Origin: Alphaproteobacteria bacterium
Lineage (GTDB): Bacteria; Pseudomonadota; Alphaproteobacteria; Rhizobiales; Rhizobiaceae
Length of the DNA stretch: 5,770 nt
Assembly: GCA_030428345.1 (NCBI GenBank)
Contig: JAUIBM010000221.1
Location: 1 to 5,770 of the forward strand
Direction: 5' to 3'
Part shown: positions 1 to 5,254 of the stretch, piece after piece
Numbering within the stretch: the stretch's first letter is position 1
Layout: each line of letters opens with the position of its first letter
Made by a program: the position numbers and the translations under genes
The notes under the pieces: generated by a model
The model's input: the letters and a program-made list of their open reading frames with translations, nothing else
Database searches by the model: none
What the model was told of the DNA's origin: nothing

Positions 1-20
1 TCGAAATTTCGGTATTAGAA

Positions 21-46
21 CCACCCAAGGATGGCGCTAAGGGTGG
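21..46 (-). terminator. Weak terminator-like hairpin downstream of tRNA-Ser
   Basis: On the minus strand, CCACCC (46-41) can pair with GGGTGG (26-21) across a 14-nt loop and is followed by TTCTAAT. It lies about 60 nt beyond the tRNA 3' end, so it could stop tRNA transcription. The stem is only 6 bp, the loop is long and the T-tract is poor, so this is tentative. I see nothing else supportable in 1-104. Confidence 0.22.
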
Positions 47-104
47 CGCTGGAAAAGAGCCAAGCCCGATCCTCGTTGTTTATCATATCGTTAGGCGACA
101 CGAA

Positions 105-194
105 TGGCGGACAGGGAGGGATTCGAACCCTCGGTACGCTTTCACGCACACACGCGTTCCAGGCGTGCGCCTTAAACCACTCGGCCACCTGTCC
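105..194 (-). tRNA. tRNA-Ser, anticodon GGA
   Basis: Read on the minus strand, this gives a complete class II tRNA of 90 nt with an encoded CCA end. The acceptor stem is GGACAGG/CCTGTCC with discriminator G, as expected for serine tRNAs. The D-arm contains GGCCGAGTGG. The anticodon loop CTGGAAC gives anticodon GGA, reading UCC and UCU codons. A long variable arm follows, then a T-arm containing GGTTCGAATCC. The long variable arm and G73 discriminator are known seryl-tRNA synthetase identity elements. Transcription runs leftwards from the promoter at 240-268. No other RNA gene is nearby, so it appears to be a single-gene unit. Confidence 0.97.
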
Positions 195-237
195 GTTCGC
201 GCCGGCAGACGGCCATGCCGATCTGCGGAGCGCCGCG

Positions 238-255
238 CACTTATACAAATAAGTG
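238..255. repeat. Perfect 7-bp inverted repeat over the tRNA -10 box
   Basis: CACTTAT (238-244) and ATAAGTG (249-255) are exact reverse complements separated by ACAA. The left arm contains most of the proposed -10 hexamer of the tRNA-Ser promoter. It could be an operator or simply a chance AT-rich palindrome. Confidence 0.4.
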
Positions 256-268
256 GGGCGGTCGCAAG
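240..268 (-). promoter_or_regulatory. Promoter of tRNA-Ser
   Basis: Minus strand: a -35 box CTTGCG (268-263), a 17-nt spacer and a -10 box TATAAG (245-240). The predicted start is near 233, leaving about 40 nt of leader before the tRNA. The bases just after the -10 box are TGCGCGGCG, a GC-rich discriminator typical of stringently controlled stable-RNA promoters. This is inferred from consensus matching only. Confidence 0.5.
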
Positions 269-308
269 TGCGAAGCGCATCTATCGCCATTGTTGCCGGC
301 CCGCGACA

Positions 309-337
309 TTGCCAAGCCCGAGCGCGGCCACTAGATT
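309..337 (+). promoter_or_regulatory. Candidate promoter for the small membrane protein gene
   Basis: TTGCCA (309-314) and TAGATT (332-337) are separated by exactly 17 nt and point right. The predicted start is near 344, about 58 nt before the GTG at 402. It may also serve msrA, which lies downstream on the same strand. The rest of 195-401 shows no gene I can support. Confidence 0.42.
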
Positions 338-401
338 GAAGGCCTCCGCCCTGCGCGACGCCGCGGGCCCGGGCTTCGTCACATACCGGAATTGAATCAC
401 A

Positions 402-725
402 GTGCTGCGCGCCTTTTTCAGAACGCTGAGCCTTGGCTTACTCGCCGCAGCCCTCGTCGCGGCCGTGCTCGACCTGACGCGTTCGATCGCGGACAACCGG
501 ATCGTCCTGACGCCGCTGCATGAGGACTGGCAACGCCTCGCGCCCAGCTCGCTTGAGGCCGCGCAGCAATGGGTGAGCCAGGCGCTGCACCCGTTCGTCT
601 GGTCGCCGGTGATCGAAAGCGTGCTCGCCGCCCCAAGCTGGGCGGTGCTGGCGCTGCTGGCGATCGCCTTCGCCATGGCCGCGCGCCGGCGCAAGCGCCG
701 CTGGCAGGAAAGTTTCGGGGCGTAA
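402..725 (+). CDS. Small two-helix inner-membrane protein, function unknown
   Basis: The frame encodes 107 residues from a GTG. An in-frame TGA at 393-395 leaves no room for an earlier start, and no strong Shine-Dalgarno is visible. The protein has an Arg-containing N-terminus, a hydrophobic helix at about 9-25, a polar segment at 26-76 (with LTRSIADNRIVLTPL, and HPFVWSP at 63-69), a second helix at about 77-94, and a very basic end (RRRKRRW at 95-101). By the positive-inside rule both ends face the cytoplasm and the central loop faces the periplasm. Codon usage matches its neighbours. I recall similar short unnamed proteins in Rhizobiales, but cannot verify this here. msrA follows after 183 bp on the same strand. 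I assign no function. Confidence 0.8.
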   Translation: MLRAFFRTLSLGLLAAALVAAVLDLTRSIADNRIVLTPLHEDWQRLAPSSLEAAQQWVSQALHPFVWSPVIESVLAAPSWAVLALLAIAFAMAARRRKRRWQESFGA

Positions 726-737
726 TGCCCGAATGGC

Positions 738-764
738 GGGCGCGGTGCGGCAGCGAACCGCCCC
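738..764 (+). terminator. GC-rich hairpin after the small membrane protein gene
   Basis: GCGGT (742-746) pairs with ACCGC (757-761) over a 10-nt loop. GGG (738-740) and CCC (762-764) can extend the stem if C741 is bulged. It starts 13 nt after the stop codon at 725. No T-run follows, so it is at best a weak or factor-assisted terminator, or an mRNA 3'-end stabiliser. Confidence 0.25.
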
Positions 765-822
765 GTTCACCGTGACGTGTATGGAAACGGCGCGCCGGAG
801 CGACAATTTCAGGCGTTAGGCC

Positions 823-859
823 GGAGCGCTGCGCAAGGCTGGCGCAGTGGCGGCGCTCC
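823..859 (+). promoter_or_regulatory. Extended hairpin in the msrA leader
   Basis: The outer stem GGAGCGC (823-829) pairs exactly with GCGCTCC (853-859). Directly inside it TGCGC (830-834) pairs with GCGCA (842-846) around the loop AAGGCTG (835-841), leaving GTGGCG (847-852) as a one-sided bulge. It ends 34 nt before the msrA Shine-Dalgarno. No T-run follows, so it is more likely an mRNA structure than a terminator. Whether it is transcribed depends on where the msrA promoter lies, and I could not find a convincing promoter in 726-893. Confidence 0.35.
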
Positions 860-893
860 CGACCCCGAGCATCCTGCGCCCGCGCATCTTACA

Positions 894-899
894 AAGGAG
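894..899 (+). promoter_or_regulatory. msrA Shine-Dalgarno
   Basis: AAGGAG lies 3 nt before the ATG at 903 and 9 nt before the in-frame ATG at 909. Normal spacing favours the second ATG as the start, giving a protein beginning MFLIDMLNKK rather than MAMFLIDM. Confidence 0.75.
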
Positions 900-908
900 A
901 ACATGGCC

Positions 909-1577
909 ATGTTTCTGATCGACATGCTGAACAAGAAGCTGAAAATGCCCGATCAGGCCTCGCTCCTGCCCGGCCGCCCGGAGCCGGTCGAGTCGGGCAG
1001 CCATCATTTCGTCAATGGCACGCCCCTGCACGGCCCCTTTCCGGAAGGCATGCGCCAGGCGATGTTCGGCCTGGGATGCTTCTGGGGCGCGGAACGCAAG
1101 TTCTGGGAGGAGCCGGGCGTCTACACCACGGCCGTCGGATATGCGGCGGGCCAGACTCCCAACCCGACCTATCGCGAGGTCTGCAGCGGCATGACCGGCC
1201 ATAACGAGGTGGTGCTGGCCGTCTACGACCCGGCGAAGGTGAGCTATGAGGGCCTGCTCAAGCTGGTTTTCGAGTCGCATGACCCGACCCAGGGCATGCG
1301 CCAGGGCAATGATATCGGCACGCAATACCGCTCCGGCATCTATGTGTTCGACGCGGAGCAGCGCAAGGCCGCTGAAGCCGCCCGCGCCGCCTATTCGCAG
1401 GCGCTGGCCAAGGCCGGCCGCAAATCGGAGATTACGACCGAAATCCTCGATGCGCCGCCGTTCTACTACGCGGAGGAATATCACCAGCAATATCTGGCGA
1501 AGAACCCCAATGGCTATTGCGGGCTGGGTGGCACCGGCGTCTCCTGCCCGATCGGCACCGGCGTCAGCGCCGCCTGA
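909..1577 (+). CDS. msrA: Peptide methionine (S)-S-oxide reductase MsrA
   Basis: MsrA reduces the S-epimer of methionine sulfoxide in free or protein-bound methionine in the cytoplasm, with thioredoxin as the usual electron donor. The 222-residue product (from ATG 909) matches the long E. coli-type form. GCFWGAE carries the sulfenic-acid-forming Cys57. NPTY (Tyr88), TGHNEVV (Glu100) and HDPTQGMRQGND followed by GTQYRS (Asp135, Tyr140) line the active site. YYAEEYHQQYL is followed by GYCGLGG (Cys204) and GVSCP (Cys213), which correspond to the resolving and recycling cysteines, so the three-cysteine relay is complete. The frame stays open upstream to 777, but the strong Shine-Dalgarno at 894-899 excludes the longer version; ATG 903 is the only real alternative start. 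Its end faces mepA, 27 bp away. No msrB is in the window. Confidence 0.97.
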   Translation: MFLIDMLNKKLKMPDQASLLPGRPEPVESGSHHFVNGTPLHGPFPEGMRQAMFGLGCFWGAERKFWEEPGVYTTAVGYAAGQTPNPTYREVCSGMTGHNEVVLAVYDPAKVSYEGLLKLVFESHDPTQGMRQGNDIGTQYRSGIYVFDAEQRKAAEAARAAYSQALAKAGRKSEITTEILDAPPFYYAEEYHQQYLAKNPNGYCGLGGTGVSCPIGTGVSAA

Positions 1578-1598
1578 ACCGACGCCGAAGCGCCGGCG
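1559..1598. terminator. Hairpin-forming junction between convergent msrA and mepA
   Basis: CGGCGTC (1559-1565) pairs with GACGCCG (1581-1587) across a 15-nt loop containing the msrA stop codon. Alternatively CGCCG (1583-1587) pairs with CGGCG (1594-1598) over a 6-nt loop. The two structures share bases and exclude each other. Neither has a T-tract, so the site could act bidirectionally only as a weak terminator. Confidence 0.28.
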
Positions 1599-1604
1599 AG
1601 AACA

Positions 1605-2717
1605 TCAGTCGCGCGGGCGGCGTGTCGGCGTGGGGATGGCGCCCGGCGGCGGGGCCGATGCCGGCGTGGCGGCCGTAGCCCCCCGGGCCTCGATCGGCTT
1701 GGAGCGGCGCGCCATCGCCGGATCATAGGCGGGAATGGCGATCGCCGGCGCGCTGAAGCTGGCGTCGCGAACCTTCAGGTCGGCCTCGTCGGCAGGCTTG
1801 GCCGGCGCGTCCAGCACCGCGGCGCAGGCCGAAGGCAGGTCCGAGAGGCGCAATTCCGGCTTCGGCTTCACCGGCTTCTTCCGCTTTGACGGCTTCTTGG
1901 GCACCAGCCCGACATTGAACCACCAGTCCAGCGAGGCGTCGCAGCCCTGCCCGCCGGTGACCGGGTTCTGCTTCTTGCAACCGGGCGAGCCGTCCTGGCA
2001 AGCGATGCGCAGGTGGAAATGATAGTTGTGCCCCCAGTTGGGCCGGATCTTCGCCAGCCAGGCGCGATCGCCCTTGACGGTATCGCACAGCTTCTTCTTG
2101 ATGCCGGGATGGACTAGGATGCGCTCCACCTCCTTGTAGGAGGCCGCATCGCGCAACAGGTTTTCATGCGCCTTGGTCCACCGCTTGTCGTCGACATAGA
2201 AGCTCTTGGGCTTGAGCATCGAGATGGCGCTCAGGTTCTCGCGCTGCTCATAGGTCAACCTTTCGGGCGGCATCGGCGTGAACCAGATGTCGGCGTCGAG
2301 GCCGATCTGGTGCGAGGCGTGGCCGGTCAGCATCGGCCCGCCGCGCGGCTGCGACATGTCGCCGACCATCAGGCCGGACCATCCGTCGCGCGCGGCCTTG
2401 ACCGAAAGGTCCTGCAGGATGCGCACCAGTTCCGGCTGGCCCCAGCGCCGGTTGCGCGACAGGCGCATGGTCTGCCAGTTCGGCCCGTCCACCGGCATGC
2501 CGACGGCGCCGGCCATGCATCCGCGGGAATAGAACCCGATCGACTGCGGCTTCATGTCGGCTGGCAGGGCCGCGGCGCCGAACAATTGCTTGGCGGGGCG
2601 TTCGGCCGACAGGGCGGGCGGAAGCGACGCCGTGCCGAGCATGGCCAGCGCGCAGCAAGCCGTCAGCAGGCGCGACAGGCTGGATGCGAGAGGAGACAAG
2701 CAGGCACGGACGGACAT
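1605..2717 (-). CDS. mepA: Penicillin-insensitive murein endopeptidase MepA (peptidase M74)
   Basis: MepA is a periplasmic zinc peptidase that cuts the D-Ala-meso-DAP cross-links of peptidoglycan. The 370-residue product starts with a signal sequence (about 1-38, likely cleaved at ALSA/ER); LTAC at 18-21 also resembles a lipobox. GHASHQIGLDAD (132-143) and GHNYHFH (229-235) supply the expected metal ligands His136, Asp143 and His235, plus active-site His133 and His233. Six mature cysteines (67, 211, 240, 247, 259, 298) match the three disulfides known in E. coli MepA, and two spacings (211-259 and 240-247) are identical to the E. coli enzyme. The protein is nearly 100 residues longer than E. 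coli MepA: it has a basic KPSKRKKPVKPKPEL stretch at 275-289 and a Pro/Ala-rich tail from about 299. The Shine-Dalgarno is weak. It diverges from the M48 protease gene. Confidence 0.96.
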   Translation of the reverse strand: MSVRACLSPLASSLSRLLTACCALAMLGTASLPPALSAERPAKQLFGAAALPADMKPQSIGFYSRGCMAGAVGMPVDGPNWQTMRLSRNRRWGQPELVRILQDLSVKAARDGWSGLMVGDMSQPRGGPMLTGHASHQIGLDADIWFTPMPPERLTYEQRENLSAISMLKPKSFYVDDKRWTKAHENLLRDAASYKEVERILVHPGIKKKLCDTVKGDRAWLAKIRPNWGHNYHFHLRIACQDGSPGCKKQNPVTGGQGCDASLDWWFNVGLVPKKPSKRKKPVKPKPELRLSDLPSACAAVLDAPAKPADEADLKVRDASFSAPAIAIPAYDPAMARRSKPIEARGATAATPASAPPPGAIPTPTRRPRD

Positions 2718-2759
2718 GGCGAATCCACGAAATTTGGTTCAACAGCGCCCCCAGATACC

Positions 2760-2788
2760 ATCTTAGCCGCTGATTCGTCCCCGGTTAA
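2760..2788 (-). promoter_or_regulatory. Candidate mepA promoter
   Basis: Minus strand: TTAACC (2788-2783) and TAAGAT (2765-2760) with a 17-nt spacer. The start would fall near 2753, giving a leader of about 36 nt before the ATG at 2717. The -35 box touches the foot of the hairpin at 2787-2811. GANTC sites (possible CcrM methylation targets in alphaproteobacteria) lie at 2772-2776, inside the spacer, and at 2721-2725. Confidence 0.42.
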
Positions 2789-2811
2789 GCCCCGGCCCGC
2801 CTGCCGGGCTT
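2787..2811. promoter_or_regulatory. Strong hairpin between divergent mepA and M48 promoters
   Basis: AAGCC (2787-2791) pairs with GGCTT (2807-2811) and CGGC (2793-2796) with GCCG (2803-2806), with C2792 bulged and a 6-nt loop. In the rightward direction it is followed by TTGAATAG, resembling an intrinsic terminator with a poor U-tract. No gene reads into it from the left, so it is either an imperfect palindromic operator or a leftover terminator. Confidence 0.4.
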
Positions 2812-2839
2812 TGAATAGCCGTCGTCGGCGCGCCATATG
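2811..2839 (+). promoter_or_regulatory. Candidate promoter for the M48 protease gene
   Basis: TTGAAT (2811-2816) and CATATG (2834-2839) are separated by 17 nt, predicting a start near 2846 and a leader of about 50 nt before ATG 2896. The -10 box matches the consensus poorly (3 of 6). The -35 box begins on the last base of the hairpin at 2787-2811. Confidence 0.3.
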
Positions 2840-2895
2840 AGACGAAAGGGTGGAGACGAAACGCCAATCATCGCAGGACTGTGAGCGACAGAACC

Positions 2896-3951
2896 ATGCA
2901 GATCGAACATTTCGCCCACAGGAGAGGCAAGCTCGTCAACCTCGTGCACACTTGGCTGCTGGTGGGCGGGTCGCTGGCGCTGTTCGTCGCCTGCGCCTGG
3001 ATGTTCTTCGGGCCGGACGGCATCGCCTATGCGGCGATCGCCGGCGCCGTCAGCCTGTTCCTGGCGACGCGAATCTCGCCGCAAATGGTGCTGCGCATGT
3101 ACAAGGCGCAGCCGGTGGGGCCGCAGCAATTCGCCGTGGGCCACCAGATCCTGGAGGCGCTGGCGGCGCGCGCCGGCCTGCGAATCACGCCGAAGATCTA
3201 TGTGCTGCCCTCCCGGATGATGAACGCATTCGCCGTCGGGCGGCCCGAGGATTCGGCCATCTGCCTGACCGACCAGTTGATTCGCTCGATGAGCCAGCGC
3301 GAACTGGCCGGCATCATGGCGCATGAGATCAGCCATATCCGCAACGAGGACATCCGCGTGATGGCGATCGCCGACATGGTGAGCCGCTTCACCTCCATCC
3401 TGTCGACTTTCGGCATCGTGTCGCTGCTGTTCAACCTGCCCTCCATCATCATGGGCGGGGGGCTGCATGTCCCCTGGCTGGCGGTGCTGCTGCTGATCTT
3501 CGCGCCGACCATCGGCGGATTGCTGCAGATGGCCCTGTCGCGCACCCGCGAATACGACGCCGATCTGGGCGCGGTGATGCTGACCGGCGATCCGGACGGC
3601 CTCGCGATGGCGCTGGCCAAGCTGGAGCGCGCCCAGGGCCGGCAATGGGAGAGCATGATGCTGCCGGGCGGGCGCATTCCCGACCCCTCGCTGCTGCGCA
3701 CCCACCCGCGCACCCAGGACCGGATCGCCAGGCTGATGGCGCTGAAGGCGACGGGCGCCGGCCAGCCGACAATCGGCGGCGAGCCGCCCAGCCGCAAGGC
3801 GCCCTCCCCGGTTCCTCGGATCGCGCGCACCCATCCCGCCCTTTCCCCCTGGATCGAGGGGGAGGGCCATGGCGAGCCGGCGAGCCCCCATTCGCTCAAC
3901 GCGCCGCGAGGCGGCCCCAGAATGCGCATGCGCGGCGGCGTCTACTGGTAG
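2896..3951 (+). CDS. M48 family (HtpX-like) membrane zinc metalloprotease
   Basis: M48B proteases cleave damaged or misfolded membrane proteins with a cytoplasm-facing zinc site. From ATG 2896 the product is 351 residues. Two hydrophobic helices lie at about 20-38 and 41-60. The catalytic HEISH (143-147) sits in RELAGIMAHEISHIRNED. Two more hydrophobic stretches follow (about 165-185 and 192-214), then SRTREYDAD (215-223) with the third ligand Glu219, and the family's HPRTQDRI (270-277). This order matches HtpX relatives, although the sequence looks like a separate M48 branch, so I give no symbol. GTG 2881 is an in-frame alternative start, but its AGGA is only 2 nt away; ATG 2896 also lacks a clear Shine-Dalgarno. 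From about 290 onward the Pro/Arg-rich tail is encoded by palindromic DNA and is probably not part of the original enzyme. Confidence 0.92.
   Translation: MQIEHFAHRRGKLVNLVHTWLLVGGSLALFVACAWMFFGPDGIAYAAIAGAVSLFLATRISPQMVLRMYKAQPVGPQQFAVGHQILEALAARAGLRITPKIYVLPSRMMNAFAVGRPEDSAICLTDQLIRSMSQRELAGIMAHEISHIRNEDIRVMAIADMVSRFTSILSTFGIVSLLFNLPSIIMGGGLHVPWLAVLLLIFAPTIGGLLQMALSRTREYDADLGAVMLTGDPDGLAMALAKLERAQGRQWESMMLPGGRIPDPSLLRTHPRTQDRIARLMALKATGAGQPTIGGEPPSRKAPSPVPRIARTHPALSPWIEGEGHGEPASPHSLNAPRGGPRMRMRGGVYW
3838..3867. repeat. REP-like palindrome inside the 3' end of the M48 gene
   Basis: TCCCCCT (3844-3850) pairs with AGGGGGA (3857-3863) around GGATCG. GCCC (3838-3841) pairs with GGGC (3864-3867), with two Ts bulged on the left. 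Immediately to the right is a tandem 8-bp repeat, GGCGAGCC at 3871-3878 and 3879-3886. Further on are a small hairpin CGCC-GCGA-GGCG (3902-3913) and the 10-bp palindrome GCGCATGCGC (3924-3933). The C-run/G-run hairpin resembles dispersed intergenic palindromes of GC-rich proteobacteria; copy number cannot be judged from one window. Confidence 0.5.
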
Positions 3952-3953
3952 GC

Positions 3954-3969
3954 CGGCGTTCTTTCGCCG
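3954..3969 (+). terminator. Short hairpin just after the M48 stop codon
   Basis: CGGCG (3954-3958) pairs with CGCCG (3965-3969) around a TTCTTT loop, starting 3 nt after the TAG at 3949-3951. No T-run follows, so termination is uncertain. Read-through into the decarboxylase gene, 84 bp downstream, is possible. I see no convincing promoter in 3952-4035. Confidence 0.25.
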
Positions 3970-4002
3970 CACCGTTTCACCTTGGGTCGTCCTGCGTTAG
4001 TG

Positions 4003-4031
4003 TCCGGGTCGGCGGAAATCCTACCCGGAGG
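4003..4031 (+). promoter_or_regulatory. Shine-Dalgarno of the decarboxylase gene, inside a hairpin
   Basis: GGAGG (4027-4031) lies 4 nt before ATG 4036 and fixes that start over the longer open frame beginning at TTG 3982. TCCGGGT (4003-4009) is exactly complementary to ACCCGGA (4023-4029), so a 7-bp stem with a 13-nt loop would cover the first half of the Shine-Dalgarno. This could limit translation, but no ligand or partner is evident. Confidence 0.5.
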
Positions 4032-4035
4032 CGGC

Positions 4036-5253
4036 ATGCAGAAATTTCATACGGCCGAGGAAGCGGCGCTGAAGCTGCGCCCGGATCAGCCGGTCTATTG
4101 CTTCCGGCCAAAGGTCCTGATCGAGGATGCGCGCCGATTCCAGGCGCTTTTTCCCGGCAAGACGGCCTATGCGGTGAAGACCAATGGCGAACCGATGGTC
4201 GTGGAAACCCTGCTGAAGGCCGGGGTTACCGCGTTCGATGTCGCCTCGCCCGCCGAGATCGACACGGTGCGCCGGTTCTCCGCCTCGGCGGAACTGCTCT
4301 ACATGCATCCCGTCAAGGCGCAGTCCGACATCCGGCTGGCGCTCGAGACGCATCGCATCCGTACGCTGGTCGTCGATCACGAGGACGAATTGTCCAAGGT
4401 GCACAGAATCGTCCAGGGCCTCGACATCGACCCGGGCGAAATCACCATCTTCGTGCGGATCCAGACAAAGGGCAGCGCGGCCTATGAACTGTCGAAGAAA
4501 TTCGGCGCCGCGCCTTCCCAGGCCGTGGAATTGCTGGAGCGGCTCGGCCGCCTTGGCTACCGGCTCGGCCTCTGCTTTCACGTCGGTAGCCAGATCGCCG
4601 ATCCCGACACCTATGAGCGGGCCCTCGCCTCGGCCGACTGGGTGCGCAACCGCGCCAATGTCGATATCGCCGCGCTCGACGTCGGCGGCGGGTTTCCGGC
4701 GGTCTATGGCCGCGACCCGAGGCGCAAGGCGGTGGAGATGCCCTCGCTGGAGGAGATGATGGCCCGGCTGCGGGCCGACATCCAGGAATGGGGCTTCGGC
4801 GACATGGAACTGGTCGCCGAGCCAGGCCGGGTAATCGTGGCGCAGGCCTATTCCCTGATCGTGCGCGTTCTGCTGCGCAAGGGCCGGCGGCTCTACATCA
4901 ATGACGGGATATGGGCCTCCCTGTCCGATTCCTGGACGGGCAAGATTACCCTGCCGGCCCGCTTCATCCCCGACCCGGCGATCCGCAACCGCAATGGCGA
5001 TCCGGCGACCGTGGTGCCCTATCGCGTCTGCGGGGCGACCTGCGATTCGGTCGACATCCTGACCCGGCCCTTCTGGCTGCCCGAAACGGTCGATACCGGC
5101 GACTGGATTGAGATCGGCAATATCGGGGCCTATTCGCTGTCCCTGCGCACCCATTTCAACGGGCTGTATCCCAATTCCTTCGTCGAGGTCGCCACACCCT
5201 TCGGCCAGGAAGGCGCGCCGCAGGGTTTCGCCAGCCTGGAGACGATGGCGTAG
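4036..5253 (+). CDS. Fold-III PLP-dependent amino acid decarboxylase, ornithine decarboxylase family
   Basis: This family removes the carboxyl group of ornithine, or of related basic amino acids, to make diamines for polyamine synthesis in the cytoplasm. The 405-residue product aligns along its length with eukaryotic-type ODC. AYAVKTN holds the PLP lysine (Lys48), FDVAS holds Asp68, and FHVGSQ holds His182 and Ser185. DVGGGFP (215-221) and EPGR (262-265) bind the PLP phosphate. CGATCDSVD holds the catalytic Cys336-Asp337, followed by GAYSLSLRTHFNG (Tyr366, Phe374). The order and length fit ODC rather than DapDC (GPTCDGLD-like, not GPICESSD-like). The segment after NDGIWASLSDSW lacks an obvious match to the substrate-binding aspartate of ODC, so the substrate is uncertain. 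It ends 6 bp from the convergent chimeric gene. Confidence 0.9.
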   Translation: MQKFHTAEEAALKLRPDQPVYCFRPKVLIEDARRFQALFPGKTAYAVKTNGEPMVVETLLKAGVTAFDVASPAEIDTVRRFSASAELLYMHPVKAQSDIRLALETHRIRTLVVDHEDELSKVHRIVQGLDIDPGEITIFVRIQTKGSAAYELSKKFGAAPSQAVELLERLGRLGYRLGLCFHVGSQIADPDTYERALASADWVRNRANVDIAALDVGGGFPAVYGRDPRRKAVEMPSLEEMMARLRADIQEWGFGDMELVAEPGRVIVAQAYSLIVRVLLRKGRRLYINDGIWASLSDSWTGKITLPARFIPDPAIRNRNGDPATVVPYRVCGATCDSVDILTRPFWLPETVDTGDWIEIGNIGAYSLSLRTHFNGLYPNSFVEVATPFGQEGAPQGFASLETMA

Positions 5254-5254
5254 C

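Noticed and set aside
2..40. Possible C-terminal end of a plus-strand gene entering from the left, and the palindrome CGAAATTTCG at 2-11
   Set aside because: Only 12 codons before a stop, with no recognisable motif. A single 10-bp palindrome at the edge cannot be interpreted.
15..86. A 23-codon minus-strand frame (MINNEDRAW...) downstream of the tRNA
   Set aside because: No Shine-Dalgarno, and it is simply the end of a longer frame running through the tRNA. No sign of real coding.
1..194. Use of the tRNA-Ser 3' end as an integration site for a mobile element
   Set aside because: No integrase gene and no duplicated tRNA 3' segment in the window.
777..908. N-terminal extension of MsrA upstream of ATG 903/909
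   Set aside because: The extra residues do not match the MsrA family, contain the leader hairpin, and lie upstream of a strong Shine-Dalgarno that fits the shorter start.
2166..2840. Plus-strand frame of 224 codons opposite mepA
   Set aside because: Antisense shadow of mepA with Arg/His-rich composition and no motif.
2785..3972. Long minus-strand frame (395 codons) opposite the M48 gene
   Set aside because: Low-complexity His/Arg/Gln/Asp-rich translation typical of antisense frames in GC-rich genes. The plus strand carries clear HExxH protease motifs.
3982..4035. Longer decarboxylase start at TTG 3982
   Set aside because: GGAGG at 4027-4031 fits ATG 4036, and the added 18 residues are encoded by the leader hairpin.
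4021..5154. Long minus-strand frame (377 codons) opposite the decarboxylase gene
   Set aside because: Same antisense artefact; no domain motif, and the opposite strand encodes an intact PLP enzyme.
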